Notes: generated by a model from the letters alone, not told the origin. A stretch of 64,000 bases of DNA from Leucobacter aridicollis (GCF_024399335.1 NZ_CP075339.1:3540183-3604182), one strand, 5' to 3'; shown: positions 54,669 to 63,563, counted from the stretch's first letter. Program-made: numbers and translations.

Positions 54669-56924
54669 ATGCGACTTCTCCGGCGACCGAGGGCAGTAGC
54701 GGCTGCGTTGATCGTTGCCGCACTGCTCGCTGGCGGCACTCCCGCCGCCCTTGCCGCGGTCGTTGAACGCGCGGCAGAAACCCCGCCCGGGGGCGGGGCT
54801 GTCGACAGTGATGAGGTCGAGCAACCAGAGCTGCGGCTCATCGTCGCACCAGAAACACCGATCGTTGAGAGCACCGCGACCGAGGTCAAGTTCACCGTGC
54901 TGCTGCAAAACTCGGGCGAGCTGAGCGTCCCTGAGGGGTCAGTGGAGTTAGCCATCGGTGACCGCCTGACCGGGAGCTCGGCGATCCCTCGCCCTGAGGA
55001 GCTCGCTGCGACTGCGGATGCGCCGCCGCTCGACTCGGAGGCGAGCGCGGTAGACGGGGCCGGCGACGCAAAGGGGCAAGGCCCCGACGCCGACGCCGAA
55101 CGCGCAGCCCCGCAGCGCACGGTGCTCGCGACCGCCGCGATCGACGCGATCGCCGGCGGAAAGGAGCAGACCGCGACGGTCACAGTTTCGCTCACAGATA
55201 TTCCCTCATTCACTTCAACGGGGCATGGCGTCTATCCCGTCTACGCGACATACCGCGCGAGCGATTCGGGGTCGGCTGCGAGCCTGTCTGCATTTTCCCC
55301 GATTGTGTGGAGCGGCCCGCACCAGGCAGACGCCGCGGTCGACCTGACGTCGGTTGTTCCACTCACTCTGTCCACGAAAGTGCAGTCACTGCCGACGCGG
55401 GCCCAGCTCGCCAGCGAAACGCCTCGCCTCGATGCGCTCGTCGATTTCGCGACGCGCACGCAGGCCGTGCTCGCGATCGACCCGCGGTACGTCGCCGCAG
55501 TCCGCGCTTACGGAACTGAGGCACCGCAGCCTGCTCGAGATCTTGTCGCGCGGCTCGAGTCGACCTCGCTGTCGACATTCATGCTGCAATTCGGCGATGC
55601 GGATCCTGCTGCGCAGTCGGCCCTTGGTGCCACTGAGCTGCTCCAGCCCGAAGGCTTCGAGTTCGTCACGCGCTTCGGCGCGTGGGAGCCCACTGTCGAT
55701 GCAGCGAACCCTGATGGCGCGCCCGATGTAACGAACAGCGACGCAGCTGCGAATCCTGCGGCGACACCGAGCGTAGAGGACGCGGAGGGCGAGGGAGAGC
55801 CAGACAGCCCCGACGAGAGCGCCGAGGCTCCGTCTGACGAGGCGCTTGCCGAATGGTCGACTGGTCTCGCAGGTGCTTGGCCAGGCCCGGGCCAGGTCGG
55901 CTCCGGCACCTTGAATCTGCTGCGCAGCTCAGGGATCGATTTCACAGTTCTGCGCTCAGATAACGTCGCTCTGACTGGCGGACCACGGGCTGGCCTCGGG
56001 GAAGGTGGGAGTGCGCTCGTCACCGACGCCGAGCTTGACGCCGGTGTTCAGCTCGCGCTTGCGGGTGCGACCGATGCCGAGCGGGCGCTTGGCGCGGCCC
56101 AGGCAGCTGCGCGCCTGACGCTCGCAGCTGATTCAGAGGTGAAGGGGATTGTCCTCGGTGTCGACCGGGGCGGCTCTGCGGCACACGAACACCCCGAACG
56201 TGTGCTCGCAGACCTCACGACCCAGCGGTGGGTCAAGTCAATCGCGCACACCGCTCAGAGCGAGGGCACCGCAACGCTGAGGGCTCAGGCTCCAACCGAA
56301 GAGAGGGTGGAGCTGCTTGCCGAGGCTGTCGACAACGAGGCCAGCGTGCTCGAAGCGCGCGCCACTCTCGTGAATCCCGAGTATCTCGACAGTTACCAGA
56401 GAATGCGTCTCCTCACGTTGTTCTCAACAGGCTATTCGGCCCCTGAAGCTGACTTCCCGGAGGTCGCCAGGCAGTTCGCGAAGCGCGACGCAGAACTCCA
56501 CGATGGTGTCAGGCTCGTCGGGACGAAGCGGGCGCAGCTCGTCGGCGGGTCAACCAAGATCCCGATCCAGCTTCGCAACTCCCTCCCGTTCGACGCCGTT
56601 GTCACTCTCGAGGTCTCACCCACTTCCGCTGCGCTCAGCCTTCCCGAACGCACCTTTCGCGACATTCAGCTGCCCGAGGACTCGAGCGAACGGGTGCTCG
56701 TTCCGGCAACAAGTCGGGTCTCATCCGGCGACTCCGCGCTGCTGCTCTCGGTAACGAGCACCGATGGCGAATACACCGCGTCAACCGGGCGGCTCGAGGT
56801 GACAATCAGCAGTGCCGTTGAGACTGTCGCGATCGCGCTACTCGGCTCCGCGGCTGCACTGCTGTTCGGGTTCGGGATCTGGCGAAGCATCCGCAGACGA
56901 CGCACACTCAGCGCGGGGGAATAG
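54669..56924 (+). CDS. DUF6049 family large membrane-anchored protein
   Basis: A 751-residue protein with an N-terminal signal peptide (residues 1-30), a long extracytoplasmic region containing acidic low-complexity stretches (near 250 and 370-400) and one C-terminal membrane segment (about 718-738) with a basic tail RRRRTL-like. Position between the CCA enzyme and trxB matches the conserved actinobacterial DUF6049 gene (the Rv3909 position in Mycobacterium). That neighbour is usually followed by murJ, which is missing here. TACACT (54656-54661) ends seven bases before the ATG; no Shine-Dalgarno. Confidence 0.82.
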   Translation: MRLLRRPRAVAAALIVAALLAGGTPAALAAVVERAAETPPGGGAVDSDEVEQPELRLIVAPETPIVESTATEVKFTVLLQNSGELSVPEGSVELAIGDRLTGSSAIPRPEELAATADAPPLDSEASAVDGAGDAKGQGPDADAERAAPQRTVLATAAIDAIAGGKEQTATVTVSLTDIPSFTSTGHGVYPVYATYRASDSGSAASLSAFSPIVWSGPHQADAAVDLTSVVPLTLSTKVQSLPTRAQLASETPRLDALVDFATRTQAVLAIDPRYVAAVRAYGTEAPQPARDLVARLESTSLSTFMLQFGDADPAAQSALGATELLQPEGFEFVTRFGAWEPTVDAANPDGAPDVTNSDAAANPAATPSVEDAEGEGEPDSPDESAEAPSDEALAEWSTGLAGAWPGPGQVGSGTLNLLRSSGIDFTVLRSDNVALTGGPRAGLGEGGSALVTDAELDAGVQLALAGATDAERALGAAQAAARLTLAADSEVKGIVLGVDRGGSAAHEHPERVLADLTTQRWVKSIAHTAQSEGTATLRAQAPTEERVELLAEAVDNEASVLEARATLVNPEYLDSYQRMRLLTLFSTGYSAPEADFPEVARQFAKRDAELHDGVRLVGTKRAQLVGGSTKIPIQLRNSLPFDAVVTLEVSPTSAALSLPERTFRDIQLPEDSSERVLVPATSRVSSGDSALLLSVTSTDGEYTASTGRLEVTISSAVETVAIALLGSAAALLFGFGIWRSIRRRRTLSAGE

Positions 56925-56983
56925 TGCGCCTTTAGGATGGGTTGTACCGCCTATCAGCCACACGGCACAGCATAAGGAGAATC

Positions 56984-57937
56984 ATGCGCGAGGTCATCAT
57001 TATCGGCTCGGGCCCTGCCGGGTTTACTGCAGCAATCTACGCTGCGCGAGCTGAACTCTCGCCGCAGCTTTTCGCGAGCCAGGTGAGCATGGGCGGCGAG
57101 CTCATGAACACGACTGAGGTCGAGAACTTCCCCGGCTTCCCGGAGGGGATCCAGGGCCCCGATCTCATGCAGAAGATGCAGGAGCAGGCCGAGCGTTTTG
57201 GCACGGAGGTCGTCTACGACGATATTGCGGAGGTCGACTTCTCCGGCGAGATCAAGCGCGTGACCGATACAACCGGTACCGTGCATGAAGCCCGCTCCAT
57301 CATCTTCGCGACGGGTTCTGCCTACCGCAAGCTTGGCGTTGAGGGCGAGGAGCGTCTCTCCGGTCACGGGGTCTCCTGGTGCGCAACCTGCGACGGATTC
57401 TTCTTCCGCGACAAGACAATCGCGGTTGTCGGCGGCGGCGACTCAGCGATGGAGGAGGCAACCTTCCTCACTCGATTCGCGAAGAAGGTCTACGTCATTC
57501 ACCGCCGCGATTCGCTCAAGGCGTCGAAGATCATGCAGCAGCGCGCATTCGACAACGAGAAGATCGAGTTCATCTGGAACTCCGAGGTCACCGAAATCCA
57601 CGGCGAGGGTTCGGCAGACCGACTCAGCCTGCGCAACACAGTAGACGGCTCAGTCAGCGAGCTTCCCATCGAGGGACTGTTCATCGCGGTCGGAAACGAT
57701 CCACGTACACACCTTGTGCACGGCAAGCTCGACCTCACCGACGAAGGCACCATTGCCGTCGAGGGGCGGACATCGCTCACTTCGGTCCCTGGCGTTTTCG
57801 CTGCGGGTGACGTCATCGATCCGAGCTACCGCCAGGCAATCACGGCTGCAGCATCTGGCACCGTCGCGGCGCTTGACGCCGAGCGGTACCTCGCTGCAGT
57901 CGAAGACGCCAGCGTCGCCGTACCAGTCGCAGGCTAA
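56984..57937 (+). CDS. trxB: Thioredoxin-disulfide reductase
   Basis: A 317-residue FAD/NADPH enzyme: GSGPAGFTAAIYAARA (FAD motif), redox-active WCATCDG (the CATC pair), VVGGGDSAMEEA (NADPH motif) and the C-terminal GVFAAGDVIDPSYRQAI. It reduces thioredoxin. AAGGAG lies four to five bases before the ATG at 56984. Confidence 0.95.
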   Translation: MREVIIIGSGPAGFTAAIYAARAELSPQLFASQVSMGGELMNTTEVENFPGFPEGIQGPDLMQKMQEQAERFGTEVVYDDIAEVDFSGEIKRVTDTTGTVHEARSIIFATGSAYRKLGVEGEERLSGHGVSWCATCDGFFFRDKTIAVVGGGDSAMEEATFLTRFAKKVYVIHRRDSLKASKIMQQRAFDNEKIEFIWNSEVTEIHGEGSADRLSLRNTVDGSVSELPIEGLFIAVGNDPRTHLVHGKLDLTDEGTIAVEGRTSLTSVPGVFAAGDVIDPSYRQAITAAASGTVAALDAERYLAAVEDASVAVPVAG

Positions 57938-57966
57938 CCAGCAGTCAGAGCAGAAGGAGTTTCACT

Positions 57967-58290
57967 ATGAACGAGCCAATCAACGTTGACGAGCAGACCT
58001 TCGAGAAGGTCGTGCTGCAGAGCGAGATCCCAGTTCTCGTCGATTTCTGGGCCGCGTGGTGCGGGCCCTGCCGGGCTGTGGCACCCGTACTCGCTGAGAT
58101 CGCTCAGGAGCAGGAGGGCAAGATCCTCATCGCCAAGCTCAATGTCGACGAGAACCCAGCACTCGCCGCGCAGTACCGCATCACCTCCATCCCCGCGATG
58201 AAGGTCTTCAAAGGCGGCAGCGAGGTCCACGAGATCATCGGCGCAATGCCCAAGCAGATGATCGAGAACGAGCTCACCGGCATCATCTGA
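57967..58290 (+). CDS. trxA: Thioredoxin
   Basis: A 107-residue thioredoxin with the active site WAAWCGPCRAVAPV and the cis-proline region SIPAMKVF. It is reduced by the TrxB encoded 29 bases upstream. AAGGAG precedes the ATG. A terminator follows. Confidence 0.96.
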   Translation: MNEPINVDEQTFEKVVLQSEIPVLVDFWAAWCGPCRAVAPVLAEIAQEQEGKILIAKLNVDENPALAAQYRITSIPAMKVFKGGSEVHEIIGAMPKQMIENELTGII

Positions 58291-58307
58291 GCACGGTGAC
58301 AACGGGG

Positions 58308-58343
58308 GAGGCCCCGGACAGCTTAACGGCTGTCCGGGGCCTC
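58308..58343 (+). terminator. Intrinsic terminator after trxB-trxA
   Basis: A perfect 15-bp stem (58308-58322 with 58329-58343) with a six-base loop, GC-rich, followed by CTTTGTTGTTG. Begins 18 bases after the trxA stop. Confidence 0.85.
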
Positions 58344-58374
58344 CTTTGTTGTTGCCTGCGGGAGTAGTTTCGAC

Positions 58375-58836
58375 CTAGTCGTGGGCAGCTGCCGTGTCCT
58401 CGGCGAGTTCAGCGAGTCTGTCGATCGAAGCACGAAGCGTCTCCGGCGTGTTCGCGCGCGCTCGTTCGAATCTGGCCGGATCAGTGAGCTCTGACCAGTC
58501 GTAACTGTGGCGCACCAGGGTTCCACCAGTTGTCGGCTCGAGTTCCCACCGCCAGAGATGTCCTGGCGCCGATTCACCGACGGGGGAGGGCCGCCACGCG
58601 ATGAGTCGTCCCTCGGTGAATTCTACGACGTGGTTTTCTCGCACGCGATCACCGATATTCGTCATCACAAACACGTCGCCGACCGCACGGACACGTTGGC
58701 CGGGGGCAGCGCTCGAGAGGTTGTTGTTCCCGTCCCATCTGGGCTGCGCTGCGGGGTCGGCGATGAGCTCAAAGAGCGCCTCGGGCGACGCAGCAATGAA
58801 CCGTGTCGCTGAAATCTGTCGTTCTGAGTCTTCCAT
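58375..58836 (-). CDS. SRPBCC family (polyketide cyclase/START-like) protein
   Basis: A 153-residue helix-grip protein with the START-like opening ISATRFIAASPEALFELIADPAAQPRWDG (quoted in part: FELIADPAAQPRWDG) and closing helix. Such proteins bind hydrophobic ligands in a cavity. Start ATG at 58836 assumed; a TTG four codons upstream is possible. Lies between the trx and par genes and converges with trxA. Confidence 0.85.
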   Translation of the reverse strand: MEDSERQISATRFIAASPEALFELIADPAAQPRWDGNNNLSSAAPGQRVRAVGDVFVMTNIGDRVRENHVVEFTEGRLIAWRPSPVGESAPGHLWRWELEPTTGGTLVRHSYDWSELTDPARFERARANTPETLRASIDRLAELAEDTAAAHD

Positions 58837-58898
58837 CGCCCCAGTCAAACACCTTCACCTGCGTGAGTTTTCAGGAGAACCCTCGCCGGCGAAACCTG

Positions 58899-59882
58899 TT
58901 AGTTAAAGCCCGGATCTCCGAGTTCGTCAAGAATGCGCTTGAGGTCAGCGATCGTCGCGAATTCGATCGCGATCTGCCCCTTCTTGGCGCCAAGTTTGAC
59001 TGACACTCTTGTGTCAAACCGATCGCCAAGCCTGTCGGCGATCTCGCTCAACTGCGCCTGCACGGCGCCTGGACGCGCCTTCGGCGTCTTTTGCTTGGGC
59101 GTCTCGCTTGCGATGGCTTCGGCTGCGCGCACCGAGAGCCCCTCATTCACGATGCGATCCGACAGCGACTGCATCGCGTGAACGTTTCCGTCGAGGGCGA
59201 GGATCGCGCGGGCGTGCCCGGCAGTCAACACGCCAGCAGCGACTCGGGTCTGCACGGGTTCTGGCAGCTTCAAGAGTCGGATCGTATTTGAGATCTGGGG
59301 GCGGGACCGGCCGATACGCTCGGCAAGCTGCTCTTGGGTGATGCCAAAGTCGGCCAACAGTTGCTGGTACGCAGAGGCTTCCTCAAGTGGGTTCAGTTGA
59401 GCGCGGTGCAGGTTCTCAAGGAGCGCGTCCCGCAGCATGTGTTCGTCAGCTGTCGACCGAACGATTGCGGGAATAGTGTCGCGGCCGGCACGCTTTGACG
59501 CGCGAAGACGGCGCTCGCCCATGATGAGCTCATACTTCGCGCCCGAGCGCGGCTTCGGCGAAATCTCGCGGACAACGATGGGCTGGAACACGCCGAATTC
59601 ACGCACAGAGTGAGTGAGTTCCTCGAGTGCCTCTTCGTCGAACTCGGTGCGCGGCTGAAGCTTGTTCGGAACGATATCTGTGACGCTCAGCGAACGCAGC
59701 TCCGCTCCGGGAACTTCGAGGAGCTCCGCCTCCTGCTCAGCTGCCTCAGCGTTTGCCGCGGCCGCCGCCGCTGCACCGGCGGCTGGGAAGAACACGTCGA
59801 CCGGACGCTCGCCCTCGCTGGGGGACTGCGGAATCAGAGCGCCAATGCCGCGGCCAAGACCACTCCGCTTCTTCGCTGTCAT
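58899..59882 (-). CDS. parB: Chromosome partitioning protein ParB
   Basis: A 327-residue ParB. The CTP-binding and N-domain motifs are PRTEFDEEALEELTHSVREFG and IMGERRLRASKRAG (GERR); the helix-turn-helix follows (GITQEQLAERIGRSRPQISNTIRLL in part: RIGRSRPQISN). It binds parS and slides along DNA as a clamp. The ATG overlaps the parA stop (ATGA). Confidence 0.95.
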   Translation of the reverse strand: MTAKKRSGLGRGIGALIPQSPSEGERPVDVFFPAAGAAAAAAANAEAAEQEAELLEVPGAELRSLSVTDIVPNKLQPRTEFDEEALEELTHSVREFGVFQPIVVREISPKPRSGAKYELIMGERRLRASKRAGRDTIPAIVRSTADEHMLRDALLENLHRAQLNPLEEASAYQQLLADFGITQEQLAERIGRSRPQISNTIRLLKLPEPVQTRVAAGVLTAGHARAILALDGNVHAMQSLSDRIVNEGLSVRAAEAIASETPKQKTPKARPGAVQAQLSEIADRLGDRFDTRVSVKLGAKKGQIAIEFATIADLKRILDELGDPGFN

Positions 59883-60781
59883 CCCTGGTCTCCCTTGTCA
59901 GTATTCGTCGTGGGCGCGCCGCGTTCGGCGACCTCGGCAGCTGCTTCGAGATACGCGAGGGCTCCGATGGAGCCGCTGTCGTACTCGTGGACAGTCTGGC
60001 CGTAGCTTGGTGCCTCCGAGATCCGCACTGATCTGGGAATTACTGCATCGAGCACTTCCTCGGGGAAGTGCTGACGTACCTCGTTCGCCACTTCCTGAGC
60101 AAGATTCGTGCGGGCGTCGTACATCGTGAGCAGGATCGTGGAGACCCGAAGTTCAGGGTTCAGGTGTTTCTGGATCAGCTGAATGTTTCCGAGGAGCTGG
60201 CTGAGGCCCTCAAGTGCGTAGTATTCGCACTGGATCGGGATCAACACTTCTCCACCTGCGACGAAGGCGTTCACTGTCAAGAGCCCCAGCGAGGGAGGGC
60301 AGTCAATGAAGACATAGTGGTACTCGCGTGTTGAGCCCTTCAAAAAAGCGTCGAGTGCCGTGCGCAGGCGCTGCTCCCGAGCGACAAGGGAGACGAGCTC
60401 GATCTCAGCCCCGGCAAGATTGATTGTCGATGGGACACACATCAGGTTGTCGTGATCGCTCGAGACTTGAATTGCCTCTTCAATCGACGCTTCGCCGAGA
60501 AGAACCTCATACACGCTCGTAATCTCGGGGCGGTGAGGGACGCCGAGGGCCGTCGACGCGTTTCCTTGCGGGTCAAGATCAATGACGAGCACGTTCGCGC
60601 CGCGCCGCGCGAGGGCAGAGGCGAGATTCACGGTTGTTGTCGTCTTGCCGACGCCACCCTTTTGGTTTGAGACCGTAATGATTCGAGTCTCAGAGGGCAG
60701 GGGAGACGGCGTGCTCGCAAGTCGCTTGCGGCGCTTGATCTTGTCTTCCAGATGGTCGGCGACGAGTGGTTTCTCAGCCAT
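59879..60781 (-). CDS. parA: Chromosome partitioning ATPase ParA
   Basis: A 300-residue ParA with deviant Walker A KGGVGKTTTTVNLASALA, Walker A' VFIDCPPSLG and Walker B region. It forms a gradient that segregates ParB-parS complexes. Its start overlaps the 3' end of rsmG by eight bases. Membership in the oriC-proximal operon is typical. Confidence 0.95.
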   Translation of the reverse strand: MAEKPLVADHLEDKIKRRKRLASTPSPLPSETRIITVSNQKGGVGKTTTTVNLASALARRGANVLVIDLDPQGNASTALGVPHRPEITSVYEVLLGEASIEEAIQVSSDHDNLMCVPSTINLAGAEIELVSLVAREQRLRTALDAFLKGSTREYHYVFIDCPPSLGLLTVNAFVAGGEVLIPIQCEYYALEGLSQLLGNIQLIQKHLNPELRVSTILLTMYDARTNLAQEVANEVRQHFPEEVLDAVIPRSVRISEAPSYGQTVHEYDSGSIGALAYLEAAAEVAERGAPTTNTDKGDQG

Positions 60782-61438
60782 GAGTACCTACTTTAGCGCG
60801 GAAGACCCGGGTGCTCTCAGCGAGTTGCTCTGCGCCAAGTTCGAGCACCTCAATATCGCGTACCTTGTGCCGCCGCAACACCTTTTGGGCTGCTTCAATC
60901 TCGTCATGGATCGCAGCACCCTTGAGGAATAGCAGTTCTCCCCCTTCCCGGAGGAGTGGGACTGTCAGTGGCACGAGCTTCTTGAGCGCCGTCACTGCCC
61001 GTGCTGTGATCTGGTCGGCTTCAAACGCGCCGTGGAACTCTTCTGCCCGTCCGCGCTTCACATGGGTGTTCGCAAGCTCGAGGCGCTCGATCTGTTCATT
61101 CAGCCACACACACACCTACGTTCCATCGGTTCAACAAGAAACACTTCGACGTCCGGCCGAATGATGCCAAGGACAAGGCCAGGCATGCCGCCGCCCGTTC
61201 CGATGTCGGCGACGCGACCGCCCTCGCGCAGGAGGGGTGCGAGAACCGCACTGTTGAGAATGTGGCGCGTCCACAATCGGGGCAGCTCGAGTGGACCGAT
61301 GAGTCCAAGCTCCTCGCCTCGAGCGGCGAGATCGGTAGCGAATGCGCGCAGCGTTTCGATCTGCTTGCCAGCCATTTCAGCGGCGGCTGCAGGCTCGGTC
61401 TCAAGCAGAGCGCTCTGGCCCCCGTCGTCCTGTTTCAC
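60774..61438 (-). pseudogene. rsmG: 16S rRNA (guanine-N7) methyltransferase RsmG, frameshifted
   Basis: Homology to RsmG (GidB) is split over two frames. From the GTG at 61438 one frame encodes the N-terminus and SAM motif VADIGTGGGMPGLVLG up to VFLVEPMERRCVCG and then stops at 61100; the second frame resumes as CVWLNEQIERLELANTHVKRG and ends normally at 60774. Removing one TG from the (TG)5 tract (minus strand, 61105-61115) restores a continuous RsmG reading MERRCVWLNEQIERL. Either the gene is truly inactivated or phase-variable, or it is a sequencing error. Loss of RsmG removes m7G527 of 16S rRNA and is known to give low-level streptomycin resistance. Confidence 0.85.
61105..61115 (-). repeat. 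(TG)5 dinucleotide tract at the rsmG frameshift
   Basis: On the plus strand CACACACACAC; on the minus coding strand five TG units. Four units would keep rsmG in frame. Dinucleotide tracts are prone to slipped-strand changes. Confidence 0.85.
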
Positions 61439-61446
61439 GTGAAACC
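61431..61446. promoter_or_regulatory. parS-like ParB binding site overlapping the rsmG start
   Basis: TGTTTCACGTGAAACC matches the parS consensus TGTTTCACGTGAAACA at 15 of 16 positions. The rsmG GTG start codon lies inside it. It is 1.5 kb from parB and about 2.5 kb from the expected dnaA, the usual position of the main parS in actinobacteria. Confidence 0.88.
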
Positions 61447-61449
61447 TAT

Positions 61450-61959
61450 CTAGGCTGCGCGGATAACGAGACGCCGGCCTTTGCCTTCGCCCTGCGACTC
61501 TGAGTGGTATCCGCGCTCAGCGACCTGGTCGTGCACGAGCTTACGCTCGTAGGAGGACATCGGTTCAAGACGCACCTCATCGCGGCCAGCCGCAATCTGC
61601 GCAATCGCCGCGTCGACCATGCCCGTCAGCTGCTCTTCGCGAGCAACCCGCGATCCGGCCACGTCGATGATGAGGCGTGAGAATCGACCTGTCTTCGCCT
61701 GAACCGCGAGTCGGGTCAGGTCTTGCAGGGCCTGAACGGTGTCAGGCGCGGCAATGCGATCGATGCTCACACCACCGCCAGTGACCGAAACGTAGGCGCG
61801 GCCGTTCTCCACGGTGATGTCGAGATCTCCGTCAAGGTCTGCGATATCAAGCAGACCTTCGAGGTAGTCGGCGGCGAGATCGCCGTCGGCCTCGAGGGTT
61901 TCGAGGCTCAGCTCCTCGGTCTCCACGACTTCGCGCTCTTCAGTCACGGCCGTCCTCAC
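61450..61959 (-). CDS. jag: Jag/KhpB family KH-R3H RNA-binding protein
   Basis: A 169-residue protein: acidic N-terminus, KH domain (about 50-100) and R3H domain (LEPMSSYERKLVHDQVAERG, with GKGRRLVI at the end). It probably binds small RNAs or mRNAs. The GTG at 61959 overlaps the yidC stop (GTGA). Confidence 0.9.
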   Translation of the reverse strand: MRTAVTEEREVVETEELSLETLEADGDLAADYLEGLLDIADLDGDLDITVENGRAYVSVTGGGVSIDRIAAPDTVQALQDLTRLAVQAKTGRFSRLIIDVAGSRVAREEQLTGMVDAAIAQIAAGRDEVRLEPMSSYERKLVHDQVAERGYHSESQGEGKGRRLVIRAA

Positions 61960-62897
61960 TTCTTCTTCTTGGCGCGCTTTGCGCTGATGGGCTGCTGACG
62001 CTGGCCTTGTTGCTGCGGCGATGCCTCATTGCTTGCCTCAGGTGCGTCCTCAGTCAGCTTACCCTTTGCCTTGAGTCGAGCCTGGCGTGCACGCCACGCC
62101 TCGGAGCCGGGGTTCGGCATGGTGTTGATAACGATGCCCTGCTGTGCCATCGTCCAGATGTTCGAGGTCATCCAGTAGATGTTGAGTGCGAGCGGGAATG
62201 TGACGCCCGAGAACAGGAACGCGAACGGGATGATGTAGAGCAGGATCTTCTGCTGGCGGTACATCGGCGAGTTCTTGGTCTCATCAGAGACGTTCTTCGA
62301 CATGATCTGCAGTTGTGTGAAGAACTGCGACGCGATCATAAGGACGACGATGGAGCCAAGCAGGCCAACGACAACCCAGTTTTGAGATTCCCAGCCCTGG
62401 GTAAAGTTCATCTTCAGGGGAGCGCCGAAGATCGAAGCCTGGTTAAAGCTGTCAGTGAGCTCGCGGTCCATCAGGCCGATGCCGACAGTGTTTTCTGATG
62501 CCTTACGGAGCACGTAGAAGAGCGAGAAGAAGACTGGCATCTGGATCAGGATCGGGAGGCACGACGAGAACGGATTGGTGCCGTGCTTCTTGTAGAGCGC
62601 CATGGTCTCGCGACTCATCGCCTCGCGCGAGAACTGGTCGTTCTTGCCCTTGTACTTTGCCTGGATCTTCTTCATCTCAGGCTGGATGTCCATCATCCTG
62701 CGCTGCGACTTGATCTGGCGCACGGTAACTGGGATGAGCGCAGAGCGGACGACGACCACGAGGCCGATGATCGAAAGCACCCACGTCAGGCCGCTCTCGG
62801 CACTCATGCCAAGAGTGGTGAAGAGTTGATGCCAGAGTACGAGGACGACCTCAACAAGCCACCTCAGTGGCCAGAGAATTGTCTCAAAGAAGTTCAC
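61956..62897 (-). CDS. yidC: Membrane protein insertase YidC
   Basis: A 313-residue YidC/Oxa1 insertase with five membrane segments, starting MNFFETILWPLRWLVEV; the conserved hydrophilic-groove Arg is in VVVRSALIPVTVRQ and a Lys-rich cytoplasmic loop (KIQAKYKGK) follows. The C-terminus is a basic tail (SAKRAKKKK). It inserts membrane proteins alone or with SecYEG. Four bases separate it from yidD. Confidence 0.93.
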   Translation of the reverse strand: MNFFETILWPLRWLVEVVLVLWHQLFTTLGMSAESGLTWVLSIIGLVVVVRSALIPVTVRQIKSQRRMMDIQPEMKKIQAKYKGKNDQFSREAMSRETMALYKKHGTNPFSSCLPILIQMPVFFSLFYVLRKASENTVGIGLMDRELTDSFNQASIFGAPLKMNFTQGWESQNWVVVGLLGSIVVLMIASQFFTQLQIMSKNVSDETKNSPMYRQQKILLYIIPFAFLFSGVTFPLALNIYWMTSNIWTMAQQGIVINTMPNPGSEAWRARQARLKAKGKLTEDAPEASNEASPQQQGQRQQPISAKRAKKKK

Positions 62898-62901
62898 TGG
62901 A

Positions 62902-63210
62902 TCAGGCCTTTCGGATGCGGGGGCGGACGAATCCGCTTGAATTTATGTCAAAGTACATGGCCCTGCGCTGAGGTACATCATCGATACCACCAGCGCTGAA
63001 CGGGTTGCAGCGGAGTAACCGCCAGATCGTCAACGCGAGTCCGGTGAGGAATCCGCGCTGCTGATACGCCTCCATAGAGTACCGGGAACACGATGGATAA
63101 TACCTGCAGACTTCACCATAGAGTGGCGAAATCACGCGTCGGTACAGCTTCATGATGGCTATCGCGCCATTCCGAGGCAGTAGCCAGAGTTCGAGCAAGA
63201 GACGCTTCAT
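62902..63210 (-). CDS. yidD: Membrane protein insertion efficiency factor YidD
   Basis: A 102-residue YidD with the signature YRRVISPLYGEVCRYYPSCSRYSMEAYQQRG (quoted in part: RYYPSCSRYSMEAY). Peripheral membrane protein aiding YidC-dependent insertion. The ATG at 63210 overlaps the rnpA stop (TGATG). Confidence 0.92.
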   Translation of the reverse strand: MKRLLLELWLLPRNGAIAIMKLYRRVISPLYGEVCRYYPSCSRYSMEAYQQRGFLTGLALTIWRLLRCNPFSAGGIDDVPQRRAMYFDINSSGFVRPRIRKA

Positions 63211-63563
63211 CACTCGGACTGGATCCTGCGGACCGATCGTCGCATCTCGTGTCTCAGCTCATCAAACGAGGCTGAAGCAGATTTCGGCAGTGCTCTGAAG
63301 ACGATGTCGACACCGCTAACCCCGTCACGGATGAACTCTTCTGTGACTGACTTCATCCTTCGCCGAAGGAGGTTGCGCGTCACAGCGTTTCCCACTGCTT
63401 TCGAGATGATGAAGCCGAATCTAGCGGAGGTATCCGTTGGATTGTCGCCGATAGAACGAGGAACCGCGTAGGTAATGCACAATGCACCACCTACGCGGTT
63501 CCCTGTTCTGACAATTCGGCGATAGTCCTCGCCACGAGTCACTCGATTATGCCTAGCAGGCAT
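63210..63563 (-). CDS. rnpA: Ribonuclease P protein component
   Basis: A 117-residue RnpA with the RNR motif region AVGNAVTRNLLRRRMKSV. Together with the RNA subunit (not in the window) it matures the 5' ends of tRNAs. Lies 20 bases downstream of rpmH. Confidence 0.93.
   Translation of the reverse strand: MPARHNRVTRGEDYRRIVRTGNRVGGALCITYAVPRSIGDNPTDTSARFGFIISKAVGNAVTRNLLRRRMKSVTEEFIRDGVSGVDIVFRALPKSASASFDELRHEMRRSVRRIQSE

Noticed and set aside
53171..55213. CCA-adding enzyme with about 190 extra N-terminal residues
   Set aside because: The extension is antisense to the DUF6049 gene and Ser/Ala-rich without family features; ATG at 54652 gives normal length.
61100..61120. Programmed ribosomal frameshift in rsmG
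   Set aside because: No slippery heptamer or downstream pseudoknot signal is seen, a shift of two bases would be needed at a simple TG repeat, and programmed frameshifting is not known for this family.
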